Below, piece after piece: positions 17,165 through 25,802 of a stretch of DNA of 64,000 bases. The translations under genes were made by a program, and so were the position numbers. This DNA comes from Haloferax namakaokahaiae (GTDB lineage: Archaea > Halobacteriota > Halobacteria > Halobacteriales > Haloferacaceae). The notes beneath the pieces are model-generated. The model had not been told where the DNA came from. It did not search any database and saw nothing but the letters and a program-made list of their open reading frames with translations. How positions within the stretch are numbered: the stretch's first letter is position 1; each line of letters starts with the position of its first letter. The stretch spans positions 372,001 through 436,000 of the forward strand of contig NZ_JBHTAA010000001.1 in assembly GCF_042663225.1 (NCBI RefSeq), read 5' to 3'.

Positions 17165-17272
17165 GGGCAGATTTGAACCAGCGAGCAAATCTCTGATTTG
17201 CGAGTGAGGTTCGTGCGAACGAAGTGAGCGTGAGCACGTGAGACGACAGCCTCACGAGGTTCAACTCTGCCC
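17165..17272. repeat. Nested palindromic element with tRNA T-arm-like ends
   Basis: The outer arms, 17165-17179 and 17258-17272, are a 15-bp inverted repeat with one mismatch and match the T-arm of the adjacent tRNA-Val (GGTTCAAATCTGCCC). Inside are three further pairs: gcaaatc/gatttgc (17185-17191/17195-17201), gtgagg/cctcac (17204-17209/17250-17255) and cgtgc/gcacg (17212-17216/17234-17238). The core holds gaacgaagtgagcg. No coding capacity. Confidence 0.6.
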
Positions 17273-17309
17273 CCAACTATCTTCACCAGCCAGAATAGAC
17301 GTGAGAGAG

Positions 17310-17495
17310 ATGCACCGCTGGTCCCAACTCGTTCTCCGCTGGAAACTCCTCTTGGGGGTGGTACTTCCAGTCTGTTTCCTCGCTGTCGCGCTCGCGGTGG
17401 AGACTCCAATACGAGGAATCGGCGCGGCCGTGTTCGTTGCACTCGCACTCGGCGTCGTCTACGTATTCATCCGATTCGTGAACGAGAACGCCTAA
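17310..17495 (+). CDS. Small two-helix membrane protein
   Basis: A 61-residue protein starting at ATG 17310 (MHRWSQLVLRWK). It has a basic N-terminus and two membrane helices (about 13-30 and 36-56). The frame is open upstream only through the tRNA-related element, so the internal ATG is preferred. No family recognised. It converges on the CBS gene. Confidence 0.55.
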   Translation: MHRWSQLVLRWKLLLGVVLPVCFLAVALAVETPIRGIGAAVFVALALGVVYVFIRFVNENA

Positions 17496-17516
17496 ACAGA
17501 ACTCACCAAACGACCC

Positions 17517-17954
17517 CTACCGAAACCGCCTTTCGGACTCCCACTTCTTTTTCATCTCTATCATCTCCCCGACGCCGCGAGCGACGTCCGAGACGTGAAA
17601 CGCGATATCCGTGGCGGTGACGATGCCGACCATCTTCGCGCCGTCTACGACGACGAGTTTCTTCACGCGTTCGTCTTCCATCTTCTTGGCGGCGACGCGA
17701 ACCGTCGAATCTGGTCGAACCCACTTGATTGGATTCGACATGACCGCTCGGGCGGGGATTTTGTGGAGCGGGCGGCCGCTTTTCACACCCGCTCGAAGGG
17801 CGTCTGATTCGGTGACGATGCCTGCGGGCGTGCCATCGACTCTGACGACGACGCTGCCCGCGCCTCGTTTCAGCATCGTACGAGCGCAGTCTGCGACGGA
17901 AGCGGAACTATCGACCGTGGCCACCGACTCGGTCATTATCTCTTCGATTTGCAT
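17517..17954 (-). CDS. CBS-domain protein downstream of a chemotaxis transducer
   Basis: A 145-residue protein made of two CBS repeats. Each begins with an IMTES/VMSNP-like stretch and ends with a GIVTESD or GIVTATD motif (near residues 45 and 107); CBS pairs bind adenine nucleotides. The C-terminal tail (EMIEMKKKWESERR) is a charged helix. The ATG at 17954 lies one base after the transducer stop, so the two are co-transcribed and probably coupled. A role in reporting energy state to the transducer is inference. Confidence 0.82.
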   Translation of the reverse strand: MQIEEIMTESVATVDSSASVADCARTMLKRGAGSVVVRVDGTPAGIVTESDALRAGVKSGRPLHKIPARAVMSNPIKWVRPDSTVRVAAKKMEDERVKKLVVVDGAKMVGIVTATDIAFHVSDVARGVGEMIEMKKKWESERRFR

Positions 17955-17955
17955 C

Positions 17956-20283
17956 TTACTGTGACACCGCCTCCGGCTCGAACAGGTCGTCGGCAGTCTC
18001 GACTTCGGTCGAGTCTTCGCGGCGTGGCGTACTCCCCTCACGGCGCGACGCATCCGTCTCGTCGAGCGAGGCGTCTGCGACTTCCCCGTTCGACACGTCG
18101 AACTCGTCGAGTAAGTCGTCGAGGTGCGTCACGTACGTCGTCAGTTCCCGAAGGTCCTGATTGACCCCGAGGAGGGCGGCGCTCTGTTGTTGGGCCGCCG
18201 CGGAGACGGTCTCCGACTCGGCGGCCGTCTCTTCGGAGATGCCCGCGATTTCGTCGGTCATCGAGAGCACCTCCTGCGAGGAGTTGGCCTGATTCTGCGT
18301 CGCATCGGAGATTTCGCGGACGCTCGCGGAGGTCTCTTCGACGCGTTCGACGATGCCGTCGAAGGAAGCGAGTGCATCGTCAACAGACTCCGCGCCTTCT
18401 TCGACGCGCGATTGCATCCGTTCGATGCGCTCGATGACGGCGTCGCGTTGGGCTTCGATTTCGTCGATGAGCGACTGGATGTCGCCGGCGGAGGCTTTCG
18501 TCTCCTGGGCGAGCGACTTGACCTCGTTGGAGACGACGGCGAATCCTTCGCCGGCCTCGCCGGCGCGGGCCGCTTCGATGTTCGCGTTGAGCGCGAGAAT
18601 GTCGGTCTGCTCGGCGATTTCGGTGATCACGTCCACGATTTCGCCGACGCGAGAGAGTCGGTCGTCGAGTTCGTGGACCTCTTCGACGGTGGCCTCGGTC
18701 TCCGAGCGAATCGTCTCGATATCGGAGAGCGCTTCGCTCGCTGCACCCTGCCCGTCGTGCGAGCGCTGTTCTGCTTCCTCGGTGAGTCGAACGAGTTCGT
18801 CGGCCGACGAGGCGATTTGCTGGACCGACGCCGAGAGGTCGTTGACCTCGTTCGTGACCGCGACGAGGCTATCGGTCTGTTCGGTCGCCCCGTCGGAAAT
18901 CTGCTGGACGGACTCGGACACCTCTTCGCTCGCGCTGGCCACTTCGTCGGCGCGCTCGGCCACGCGATTGGCGAGCGACGAGACGTCCTCGCCGAAGGCC
19001 GAAACCGTGGCGACAGTCTGTTCGATGTCGTCCATCATCTCGTTGTACGCGTCGGCGACCATCCGCATGTCGTCGCTGTCGGAGTCGTCCGGGAGGCGAA
19101 CGGTCAGGTCGCCGTCTGCCGCCGCGGCCATCGAATCGCTGTAGCGGCGGGCGTCCCCCCGTTGGTTCTTGAGGTCGGTTCGGAGGTTGTCGATACCGGC
19201 GATGACCTGCCCGAGTTCGTCGTTGCGAGTCGTCTCCACCTCGACGTCTAAATCGCCGCTTCGGAGCGAAGAGACGGTCTCGGAGAGGTCGATGAGCGGG
19301 ACGGCGGTGCCGACGCGAATGAGGAGCGTGAACGCGACGAAGCCGAGGAGACTCAAGAAGATGAGCGTCGCAATCTGGATACCGACCGACTGCGAGAGCG
19401 CGTAGACGTTGCTCGCGGGCGCGTGGAGAAGCAGTACGTCGCCGCCTTCGAGCGGGACGTGAGCGACGACGTGCGGCGACGAGACGAAGCCTTCGACGGG
19501 AGCGAGGCGCGAGACACCCGTGCCGCCACTGAACGCGTTTTGCAGTCCTGCCGCGCCGAACGCCGGGTACATACCACCGGCTTGGCCGCCGCCGCCGTCG
19601 TAGAAGACGGTGCCGTCGGACGAGACGATTTGTGTGAACTCGCCTTCGACACTCCCCTCGAAGGCCGTGCCGAGCGACGAGGCTTCGGCGACTAAGACGA
19701 TTGCCTGCGGTTCGACCGAGGAGAGCGGGGCGACGAAACCGATGTATGCGACGCCGTCGGAGACGTAGACGTTCGTTCTATCGACCTCGTCGTCTCCGAG
19801 GTTCGTCCCGGCGGGAACGGGAATCGACCCGCTTTCGAACAACTGCGACCCGGTCGCGCCGTCCTCCGAGGAACTGAGGACCTCCGTCGTCTCGGTGTTG
19901 ATGAGATAGAGACCGGCGACGTCGGCGGGCATGTCATCTTTCGCGTCGGCGAGTGCGCCGGACGCGCGTTCTGCGACGGCGCTACTGGTCGCGGGGTCGT
20001 CGGCGACGATAGTTGCGAGTCGCGTCCGCGTCTCGAACCACGATTCGACCTGAATCGACTGGCGCTGTGCTTCGGTCAGCATGCCCTCGCGGGCGTTTTC
20101 GTCCAACGTCGCGGCCGTCTGTTGATACTGGACCGCCCCGATACCAGCGACGAGAATTGAGACGAGAAGTAAGATGGAAACGAGCTGTCTCATGTAGCTC
20201 TGTGTAATCGCATCTGGAAGCCGGAGCTGGGCTTCATCGACGAGATTTCTACTCATTAGCAAACGGTACAGAATTCGGCGCAT
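17956..20283 (-). CDS. Methyl-accepting chemotaxis (halobacterial) transducer
   Basis: About 775 residues. A membrane helix near 31-52, an extracellular sensor of some 250 residues with a Cache-like look, a second helix near 312-332, one or two HAMP segments, and a long signalling coiled coil. The conserved hairpin tip that contacts CheW/CheA is AEQTDILALNANIEAARAG. The acidic tail has no CheR-docking pentapeptide. Starts are ambiguous: GTG at 20310, ATG at 20283 (chosen) or ATG at 20256. Ligand unknown; the sensor is rich in Gly/Ser and acidic residues. Confidence 0.88.
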   Translation of the reverse strand: MRRILYRLLMSRNLVDEAQLRLPDAITQSYMRQLVSILLLVSILVAGIGAVQYQQTAATLDENAREGMLTEAQRQSIQVESWFETRTRLATIVADDPATSSAVAERASGALADAKDDMPADVAGLYLINTETTEVLSSSEDGATGSQLFESGSIPVPAGTNLGDDEVDRTNVYVSDGVAYIGFVAPLSSVEPQAIVLVAEASSLGTAFEGSVEGEFTQIVSSDGTVFYDGGGGQAGGMYPAFGAAGLQNAFSGGTGVSRLAPVEGFVSSPHVVAHVPLEGGDVLLLHAPASNVYALSQSVGIQIATLIFLSLLGFVAFTLLIRVGTAVPLIDLSETVSSLRSGDLDVEVETTRNDELGQVIAGIDNLRTDLKNQRGDARRYSDSMAAAADGDLTVRLPDDSDSDDMRMVADAYNEMMDDIEQTVATVSAFGEDVSSLANRVAERADEVASASEEVSESVQQISDGATEQTDSLVAVTNEVNDLSASVQQIASSADELVRLTEEAEQRSHDGQGAASEALSDIETIRSETEATVEEVHELDDRLSRVGEIVDVITEIAEQTDILALNANIEAARAGEAGEGFAVVSNEVKSLAQETKASAGDIQSLIDEIEAQRDAVIERIERMQSRVEEGAESVDDALASFDGIVERVEETSASVREISDATQNQANSSQEVLSMTDEIAGISEETAAESETVSAAAQQQSAALLGVNQDLRELTTYVTHLDDLLDEFDVSNGEVADASLDETDASRREGSTPRREDSTEVETADDLFEPEAVSQ

Positions 20284-20390
20284 AAATCCACGGCCTCGAA
20301 TATCAGCCACGATAATTCAGACGGGATGTGTCCGGCGGCGGTGATTCTCACAGGCGTCAGAGATAGGTTCGTTGGACGCTAGCAAGCCGC

Positions 20391-20687
20391 ATGGAAGTCG
20401 AACTCCGCCTGCTGCTGGCGGGCTTCTGTATCGTTGCCCCGTCCCTCCTCTTCGTCGGCTTCGTTCGCCTCTTAGACGGCATGCGAGAAGGAGACTTCGT
20501 CGAACGAGTACTCGATAGACTGGACGACGATATCAGCGAGACTGGGACGGCCGTCGATCCGACGTTGTTCCTCAGAACGGCACAAGAGAAGTCGCGCCAG
20601 CGAATGCTTCCCTGTGGCGAGTGTGGCGCGCCGAACGTGGCAGGAAGCGCTCGCTGTGGGCTGTGTGGGATGAAATTGCGGTCGTAG
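20391..20687 (+). CDS. Small membrane protein with C-terminal zinc ribbon
   Basis: A 98-residue protein: one N-terminal membrane helix (about residues 6-27), an acidic middle, and a C-terminal CGEC ... CGLC ribbon (residues 75-92) with the usual GAPNVAGSAR knuckle spacing. It probably sits in the membrane with the ribbon in the cytoplasm. No known partner. The stop abuts that of the next gene on the other strand. Confidence 0.65.
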   Translation: MEVELRLLLAGFCIVAPSLLFVGFVRLLDGMREGDFVERVLDRLDDDISETGTAVDPTLFLRTAQEKSRQRMLPCGECGAPNVAGSARCGLCGMKLRS

Positions 20688-21062
20688 TTACTGGACGAGC
20701 AACTCACTGGGTCGGTCGGGACTCACGCCGTGAAACAGCGGCCGGAACGACCCAGATTCAGCCGGGTCTTCGAGGAGCGTCTCCAGCAGTTCGTCTTCGA
20801 GGTCGTGGAGCGGATGGGTCGAGTTCGCTCGCGCCTCGATGAGTTGTTCCATGTCTTCGGCTTCGAGGTACCAGACGAGATAGTCCGCGTCGTCGCCGTA
20901 CTCCACGAAGAGCGATATCGTGTAGAGCGACTCCGCACGCCAGATGTCGAGTATGCCCTCTGTGTCGGCGTCGGCCTCTTCCCGTAGGTCGGCAACCCAC
21001 TCGACGAGTTCGTCGGTCTTGCCGGGTTTGATACGCTGCTTTCTGACGAACGTGTCAACCAT
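20688..21062 (-). CDS. DUF6176-like small protein
   Basis: A 124-residue acidic protein. It looks like a dimeric alpha-beta (ferredoxin-like) domain, with VDTFVRKQRIKPGKTDELVEWV at the N-terminus followed by YTISLFVEYGDDADYLVWYLEAEDMEQ. The pattern matches haloarchaeal proteins of the DUF6176 type in my memory; no function is known. No catalytic motif. It is 74 bp downstream of sucD on the same strand. Confidence 0.6.
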   Translation of the reverse strand: MVDTFVRKQRIKPGKTDELVEWVADLREEADADTEGILDIWRAESLYTISLFVEYGDDADYLVWYLEAEDMEQLIEARANSTHPLHDLEDELLETLLEDPAESGSFRPLFHGVSPDRPSELLVQ

Positions 21063-21136
21063 GCGTAGATATTCGAGTAGGTACCGATAGTTCTGGTGGC
21101 GCGGGCGTCGAAAAATGAGAGACGGTTCCTCGAAGC

Positions 21137-22006
21137 TTAGAGGAAGTCTTCGATGTAGTCGGCGACTTCGTTCGGGGTGTCGCCGACGGGGACGCCCGCG
21201 TCGTTGAGGGCGTTAATCTTGGACTCTGCGGTGCCCGTTCCGGACCCGGAGACGATTGCGCCGGCGTGACCCATGCGCTTGCCCGGCGGTGCCGTGCGAC
21301 CGGCGATGAAGCCAGCGACGGGCGTGTCCATGTTCTCGGCGATGAACTTCGCGGCCTGCTCTTCGTCCTCGCCACCGATTTCGCCGCACATGACGACGGC
21401 GTCGGTGTCGGGGTCGTTCTCGAACGCTTCGAGCGCGTCCACGAACGAGGTGCCGATGATGGGGTCGCCGCCGATACCGATTGCGGTGGTCTGGCCGATG
21501 CCGCGCTCGGTCAGGTTGGAGACGACCTGGTAGGTGAGCGTGCCGGAGCGGGAGACGAGACCGACGTTCCCCTCCTCGAAGATGTTTCCGGGGAGGATGC
21601 CGAGTTTGGCCTCGCCGGGCGTGATGATACCCGGACAGTTGGGGCCGATGAGACGCGTATCGACCTCTTCGAGGCGCTTGTTGACCTTCGCCATGTCCTG
21701 GGTCGGGACGCCCTCCGTGATGGCGACGACGAGGTCGAGGTCCGTATCGAGTGCCTCGAAGATAGCGTCGGCGGCGAACGCCGGCGGCACGAAGACGACG
21801 GATGCGTTCGCGTCCTCTTCTTCGACGGCTTCACTGACGGTGTCGTAGACGGGGACGCCTTCGACTTCCTGGCCGCCCTTGCCGGGGACCGCGCCCGCAA
21901 CGACGTTCGTTCCGTAATTTATCATCTGCTGGGTGTGGAACTTGCCTTCCCCACCCGTGATGCCCTGTACGACCACGCGCGTGTCGTCATCGACGAAAAT
22001 GCTCAT
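21137..22006 (-). CDS. sucD: Succinyl-CoA synthetase (ADP/GDP-forming) alpha subunit
   Basis: A 289-residue CoA-binding subunit of the TCA-cycle enzyme. The CoA-binding motif GITGGEGKFHTQQM is near residue 15 and GPNCPGIITPGE near 122. The phosphohistidine site is MGHAGAIV near 250, with the His transiently phosphorylated. It overlaps the sucC stop by four bases (ATGA), so it is the second gene of the pair. It ends the operon. Confidence 0.95.
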   Translation of the reverse strand: MSIFVDDDTRVVVQGITGGEGKFHTQQMINYGTNVVAGAVPGKGGQEVEGVPVYDTVSEAVEEEDANASVVFVPPAFAADAIFEALDTDLDLVVAITEGVPTQDMAKVNKRLEEVDTRLIGPNCPGIITPGEAKLGILPGNIFEEGNVGLVSRSGTLTYQVVSNLTERGIGQTTAIGIGGDPIIGTSFVDALEAFENDPDTDAVVMCGEIGGEDEEQAAKFIAENMDTPVAGFIAGRTAPPGKRMGHAGAIVSGSGTGTAESKINALNDAGVPVGDTPNEVADYIEDFL

Positions 22007-23148
22007 TGGGAGACCTCCTTTGCGTTCTCGACAGCCTGTGAGACTGCGTCCTCCAGCGTGCTCTCGACCTGAACCAGGTCCGTGTTCAGAATCTCCATGC
22101 CTTCTTCGGCGTTCGTCCCTGCGAGGCGCACGACGACGGGTTTCGGAATCTCGTCGAAGCTCTCGAGCGCTTCGTTGATACCCTTGGCAACCTCGTCGCC
22201 GCGGGTGATGCCACCGAAGATGTTGAACACGACGGAATCGACGTTCTCGTCGGAGAACACCATGTCCAGTGCGTTTGCGACACGGGACGCCTTCGCGCCG
22301 CCACCGATGTCGAGGAAGTTGGCGGGCTTGCCGCCGAAGTAGTCCACGAGGTCGAGCGTCGTCATGACGAGACCGGCACCGTTGCCGATGATACCGACGT
22401 TACCCGACAGACGGACGTAGTCGAAGCCGTACTCGCCGGCCTTGGCTTCGAGGTCGTTCTCGTAGGAGTCCTCTTCCATCGCCGCGAGGTCGTCGTGGCG
22501 GAAGAGCGCGTCGTCGTCGATGTTCATGACGGCGTCCGCGGCGATGATGTCGCGGTCGGACGTGATCATGACGGGGTTGATTTCGATATCCGAGGCGTCG
22601 TTCGCCTCGTAGAGGTCGTAGAGCGTCGTGAGGAAGGAAGCGACGTCGAAGGCGACGTCGCGGGGGATGCCTGCTTCGAAGACGACCTTGCGGGCCTGAT
22701 ACGGGTGCAGGCCGAACGCGGGGTCGATGTGCTCGCGGGCGATCGCGTCGGGAGTCTCCTCGGCGACTTCCTCGATGTTGACGCCACCTTCCGTCGAGAC
22801 CATGGCCACGGGCTTGCCCTCGGCGCGGTCCATCGTGATACCGACGTACAGTTCGTTCTCGAAGTCAACGCCTGCTTCAACGAGGACCTTCTCGACCGTG
22901 TAGCCTTTGAGGTCCATTCCGAGAATGTCCTCGGCCGCCTGCCGAGCCTCGTCCTCGTCCATTGCGATCTTGATACCGCCGGCCTTGCCACGCCCACCGA
23001 CGTGAACTTGTGCCTTGATAGCCGCAGGGTATCCAATATCCTCGACCGCCTCCATGACCTCGTCTACGGACGACGCCAGACGGGACTCAGGAACTGGAAT
23101 CCCGGCTTCTGCGAAGATGTCCTTCGCCTGATATTCGTGAAGCTTCAT
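22003..23148 (-). CDS. sucC: Succinyl-CoA synthetase beta subunit
   Basis: A 381-residue ATP-grasp subunit (MKLHEYQAKDIFAEAGI...). The nucleotide-binding KAQVHVGGRGKAGGIK is near residue 44 and the acidic metal site (EINP) near 195, with GNGAGLVMTTLDL and a Gly-rich GGGA later. An ATG six bases earlier (23154) is an alternative start; the family normally begins MKLHEYQ, so 23148 is preferred. Works with SucD to turn succinyl-CoA to succinate with nucleotide formation. Confidence 0.95.
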   Translation of the reverse strand: MKLHEYQAKDIFAEAGIPVPESRLASSVDEVMEAVEDIGYPAAIKAQVHVGGRGKAGGIKIAMDEDEARQAAEDILGMDLKGYTVEKVLVEAGVDFENELYVGITMDRAEGKPVAMVSTEGGVNIEEVAEETPDAIAREHIDPAFGLHPYQARKVVFEAGIPRDVAFDVASFLTTLYDLYEANDASDIEINPVMITSDRDIIAADAVMNIDDDALFRHDDLAAMEEDSYENDLEAKAGEYGFDYVRLSGNVGIIGNGAGLVMTTLDLVDYFGGKPANFLDIGGGAKASRVANALDMVFSDENVDSVVFNIFGGITRGDEVAKGINEALESFDEIPKPVVVRLAGTNAEEGMEILNTDLVQVESTLEDAVSQAVENAKEVSQ

Positions 23149-23232
23149 TACCATGCGTGGGAGGGGAAGGCACGCGCTTAAATCCCATTCATCTTCGTTC
23201 AGGAGGAACCGGTAGTAAGGCCCAAGAGAAGT

Positions 23233-23703
23233 TTACTCACGGACAGAAAAATAGACGCCAGTGAGTCCAAAGGCGACTCCGAGTGCGGCGAGGACAGGGG
23301 CAATCAGATAGACCTGATAGAAGGCTAGTATGTCGATGCCGCCGCCGCGTTGGTCGGCGTTGAGTGAGTAGACGACGCCGTCGTACCGAACCGGGTAGTA
23401 GCCGTGGCCGACCGCGACGTGGTCGTCCGCGTAGTACAGGTCGGGTGCGGTCTGGTTCTCGTCGTCCACGACGTAGGTGTCGTTCTCAGCCGCGAGCGCG
23501 CTGTCGAATGCGTGCTGTGCCTCGGCCGAGAGGTTCTCGTAGGCAACCACGTCAGACTCGTCGTACGAAAGTCCGTCCGAACCGGGTGTGACGCTGACCG
23601 CGTAGTCCACGTCGGACGAGACGGTCCAGATTGGCATCGCGGCCGCACCAGCGAAACAGACGACAGCGACCGCGAGGAAGACGATATCTCGTCGGGAGGG
23701 CAT
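23233..23703 (-). CDS. Membrane-anchored protein with an external domain
   Basis: A 156-residue protein starting at ATG 23703 (MPSRRDIVFLAV...). A twin-Arg-like start leads into a membrane helix (about residues 7-27). An exposed acidic domain of roughly 90 residues with several Tyr follows (YYADDHVAVGHGYYPVRYDGVVYSLN). A second helix (residues 126-150) ends in the short tail SVRE. Both ends are probably cytoplasmic. No family recognised. It is 79 bp upstream of sucC but reads away on its own. Confidence 0.62.
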   Translation of the reverse strand: MPSRRDIVFLAVAVVCFAGAAAMPIWTVSSDVDYAVSVTPGSDGLSYDESDVVAYENLSAEAQHAFDSALAAENDTYVVDDENQTAPDLYYADDHVAVGHGYYPVRYDGVVYSLNADQRGGGIDILAFYQVYLIAPVLAALGVAFGLTGVYFSVRE

Positions 23704-23794
23704 CAGTGTCGAGTATTCAACAGCCTGATAAGTACTTTCGGTGGGGCGACGACCTCCGACGAAACACCCACCAATTCTCTCCGGGTCGTCCGAG

Positions 23795-23800
23795 TTTAAC
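23795..23800 (+). promoter_or_regulatory. TATA box of the quinone reductase gene
   Basis: TTTAAC centred 27 bases before the ATG at 23825; predicts a leaderless message and decides that start. Confidence 0.5.
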
Positions 23801-23824
23801 ACGAATGACGACACACAATCATCC

Positions 23825-24790
23825 ATGCGCGCAGTCAGATTCCACGAACACGGCGGACGCGACGTACTGCAAGTAGACGACATCGACACGCCAGAACCGC
23901 AGGCGGGCGAAGTGCTCGTCGAAGTCGCCGCGGCGGGCGTCAACCCCGTGGACACGTACTTCCGCGAAGGTTCGTACACGCCGTTTGCGATGCCGATGAT
24001 TCCCGGCGTGGACGTTGCCGGCGAAGTCGCCGCCGTCGGTCCCGACGTCACTGGGTTCGAAGAAGGCGACGCAGTCGTCGGAACCGGCATCGGCAAGGAC
24101 CACTACGGCGGCTATGCCGAATTTGCGGCGGTGCCGACAGACCGACTCGCCGTCGTCGCCGACGACGTTGACCTCGTCGCCGCGGGCGGTGCGGGCGTCG
24201 CGGGTGTGACCGCGTGGCGCGCGCTGGTTGACCACGGTGGGATGCAACTCGGTGACACCGTCCTCGTCCACGGCGGGTCCGGCGGCGTCGGCCACGCCGC
24301 GGTCCAGCTCGCGGCCGCCGCGGGCGCACACGTCATCGCCACCGCGGCACCCAAATACCACGACAGAGTCGCCGAACTCGGTGCAGACGTAGTCCTCGAC
24401 TACAACCGCGACGACCTCGCAGACGCAGTCACAGCGGCCGCGAAGGGCGACGGCGTGGACCTCACGCTCGACCACCGACTCGACGACTACCTCCAGTTCG
24501 ACGCCGACGTGGCGACGACTGGCGGCCGCGTGGTCGGCATCGGCGAGAACGACCCCGAAGTCGGCTTCGACCTCTCGTCGTCGGCCCGCGGGAAGGACCT
24601 CCAGATTACGATGATGAGTATGTTCAACACGCCCGACCTCTCGGCCCCGCTGCGCGAGTTGGCCGGCCAGATGGGCGCGGGCGAGTTCGAAATCGACGTG
24701 GCTCGAACGTACGACCTCGACGAGGCCGGCGAGGCCCACCGAGCCGTCATGGAAGATAGTTTCCTCGGCAAGTTGGTCATCACGCCCTGA
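23825..24790 (+). CDS. NADPH:quinone reductase / zinc-free alcohol dehydrogenase family protein
   Basis: A 321-residue MDR-superfamily reductase. N-terminal GroES-like domain with GVNPVDTYFREG near residue 39, then a Rossmann domain with GGSGGVGHAAVQLA near 150. The catalytic-zinc Cys and His are missing, as in quinone oxidoreductases. The ATG is fixed by the TATA box 27 bases upstream. It probably reduces quinones or enones with NADPH; substrate unknown. Single gene. Confidence 0.85.
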   Translation: MRAVRFHEHGGRDVLQVDDIDTPEPQAGEVLVEVAAAGVNPVDTYFREGSYTPFAMPMIPGVDVAGEVAAVGPDVTGFEEGDAVVGTGIGKDHYGGYAEFAAVPTDRLAVVADDVDLVAAGGAGVAGVTAWRALVDHGGMQLGDTVLVHGGSGGVGHAAVQLAAAAGAHVIATAAPKYHDRVAELGADVVLDYNRDDLADAVTAAAKGDGVDLTLDHRLDDYLQFDADVATTGGRVVGIGENDPEVGFDLSSSARGKDLQITMMSMFNTPDLSAPLRELAGQMGAGEFEIDVARTYDLDEAGEAHRAVMEDSFLGKLVITP

Positions 24791-24864
24791 ACGTCGGGCA
24801 CCTCGCGGTCTTAGTCCCGTATTTGCCCGGCGAGTTATGTGACCTGACAACGTAGTACCATTCT

Positions 24865-25572
24865 ATGAACGTCGAGTTCGATTTTACCGACCGAGTTGTA
24901 CTCGTAACCGGTGCCAGCGGTGTCCTCGGCAGCGCAGTCGCGCGAGCATTCGATGCTGCGGGCGCAACGGTCGCGGCCGCGGACGTGGTCCAACCGGACG
25001 AGGACGACGACTTCTTCCAGTTACAGCGAATCTCGTTCTACGAAGGCGACTTCACCGACGAATCCTCGGTCGAGACGGTCGTAGAAGACGTCATCGCAGA
25101 CCACGGCGAAATCGACTTTCTGGCCAACATCGCAGGAACGTGGAAGGGCGGGACGCCGCTCCACGACACGGACGTCGAGACGTTCGACTTCCTCTTCGAC
25201 GTGAACCTGAAGACGATGTTCCTCGCGTCGAAACACGCGATTCCGTCGCTCCGCGAGACGGAAGGAGCAATCGTCAGCGTCTCGTCTCGGTCCTCACTCG
25301 AAGGCGGCGAGGGCGACGGCGTCTACCGCGCATCGAAAGCAGGCGTCCGTCTCCTCACCGAAACGATTGCCGAGGAGCATCGCGGCCGGATTCGCGCGAA
25401 CGCGGTGATGCCGAGCGTCATCGACACCCCCGCGAACCGCGAGATGATGCCCGATGCCGACTTCGACCGGTGGGTAAAGCCCGAGGAGATAGCACAGACC
25501 GTGTTGTTCCTCTGTTCGGACGCCGCATCGGTCACGAGCGGTGCGGCGGTTCCGGTGTACGGTGAGGCCTGA
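24865..25572 (+). CDS. Short-chain dehydrogenase/reductase (SDR)
   Basis: A 235-residue classical SDR: TGASGVLGSAVARAF near residue 14, NIAGTWKGG near 87, catalytic Ser in SVSSRSSLEGG and YRASKAG near 153. A TATA-like GTTATG about 29 bases upstream supports the ATG. It keeps the C-terminal Gly-rich SGAAVPVYG ending of the family. It is 74 bp after the quinone reductase; both could act on related carbonyl compounds, but that is only proximity. Confidence 0.83.
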   Translation: MNVEFDFTDRVVLVTGASGVLGSAVARAFDAAGATVAAADVVQPDEDDDFFQLQRISFYEGDFTDESSVETVVEDVIADHGEIDFLANIAGTWKGGTPLHDTDVETFDFLFDVNLKTMFLASKHAIPSLRETEGAIVSVSSRSSLEGGEGDGVYRASKAGVRLLTETIAEEHRGRIRANAVMPSVIDTPANREMMPDADFDRWVKPEEIAQTVLFLCSDAASVTSGAAVPVYGEA

Positions 25573-25768
25573 TACCGTTCGACGTGCGAGATAATTCCAC
25601 GCTTGCGCGCGCAGATTTTTACACACTACGTGAGCGATTCACGAACACGACACACGTTAGAAAATAGAGGATACTTCGGGTCGAGATTCGGACAATCGTG
25701 CCACCATATAAGAGTGGTTGGAGAAATATGTGAATTTTTCATCCGTTATGCGACGACATACCGCGTCA

Positions 25769-25774
25769 TTTATC
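25769..25774 (+). promoter_or_regulatory. TATA box of the first NSS transporter
   Basis: TTTATC about 31 bases before the ATG at 25803. It sits in an AT-rich 220-bp gap that holds no gene. Confidence 0.45.
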
Positions 25775-25802
25775 ACACCACTATCGGCAAGACGTGATAG
25801 AC

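Noticed and set aside
16746..17448. Minus-strand ORFs running through the tRNA-Val pair
   Set aside because: They contain the reverse of the tRNA sequences twice, giving identical peptides; not protein genes.
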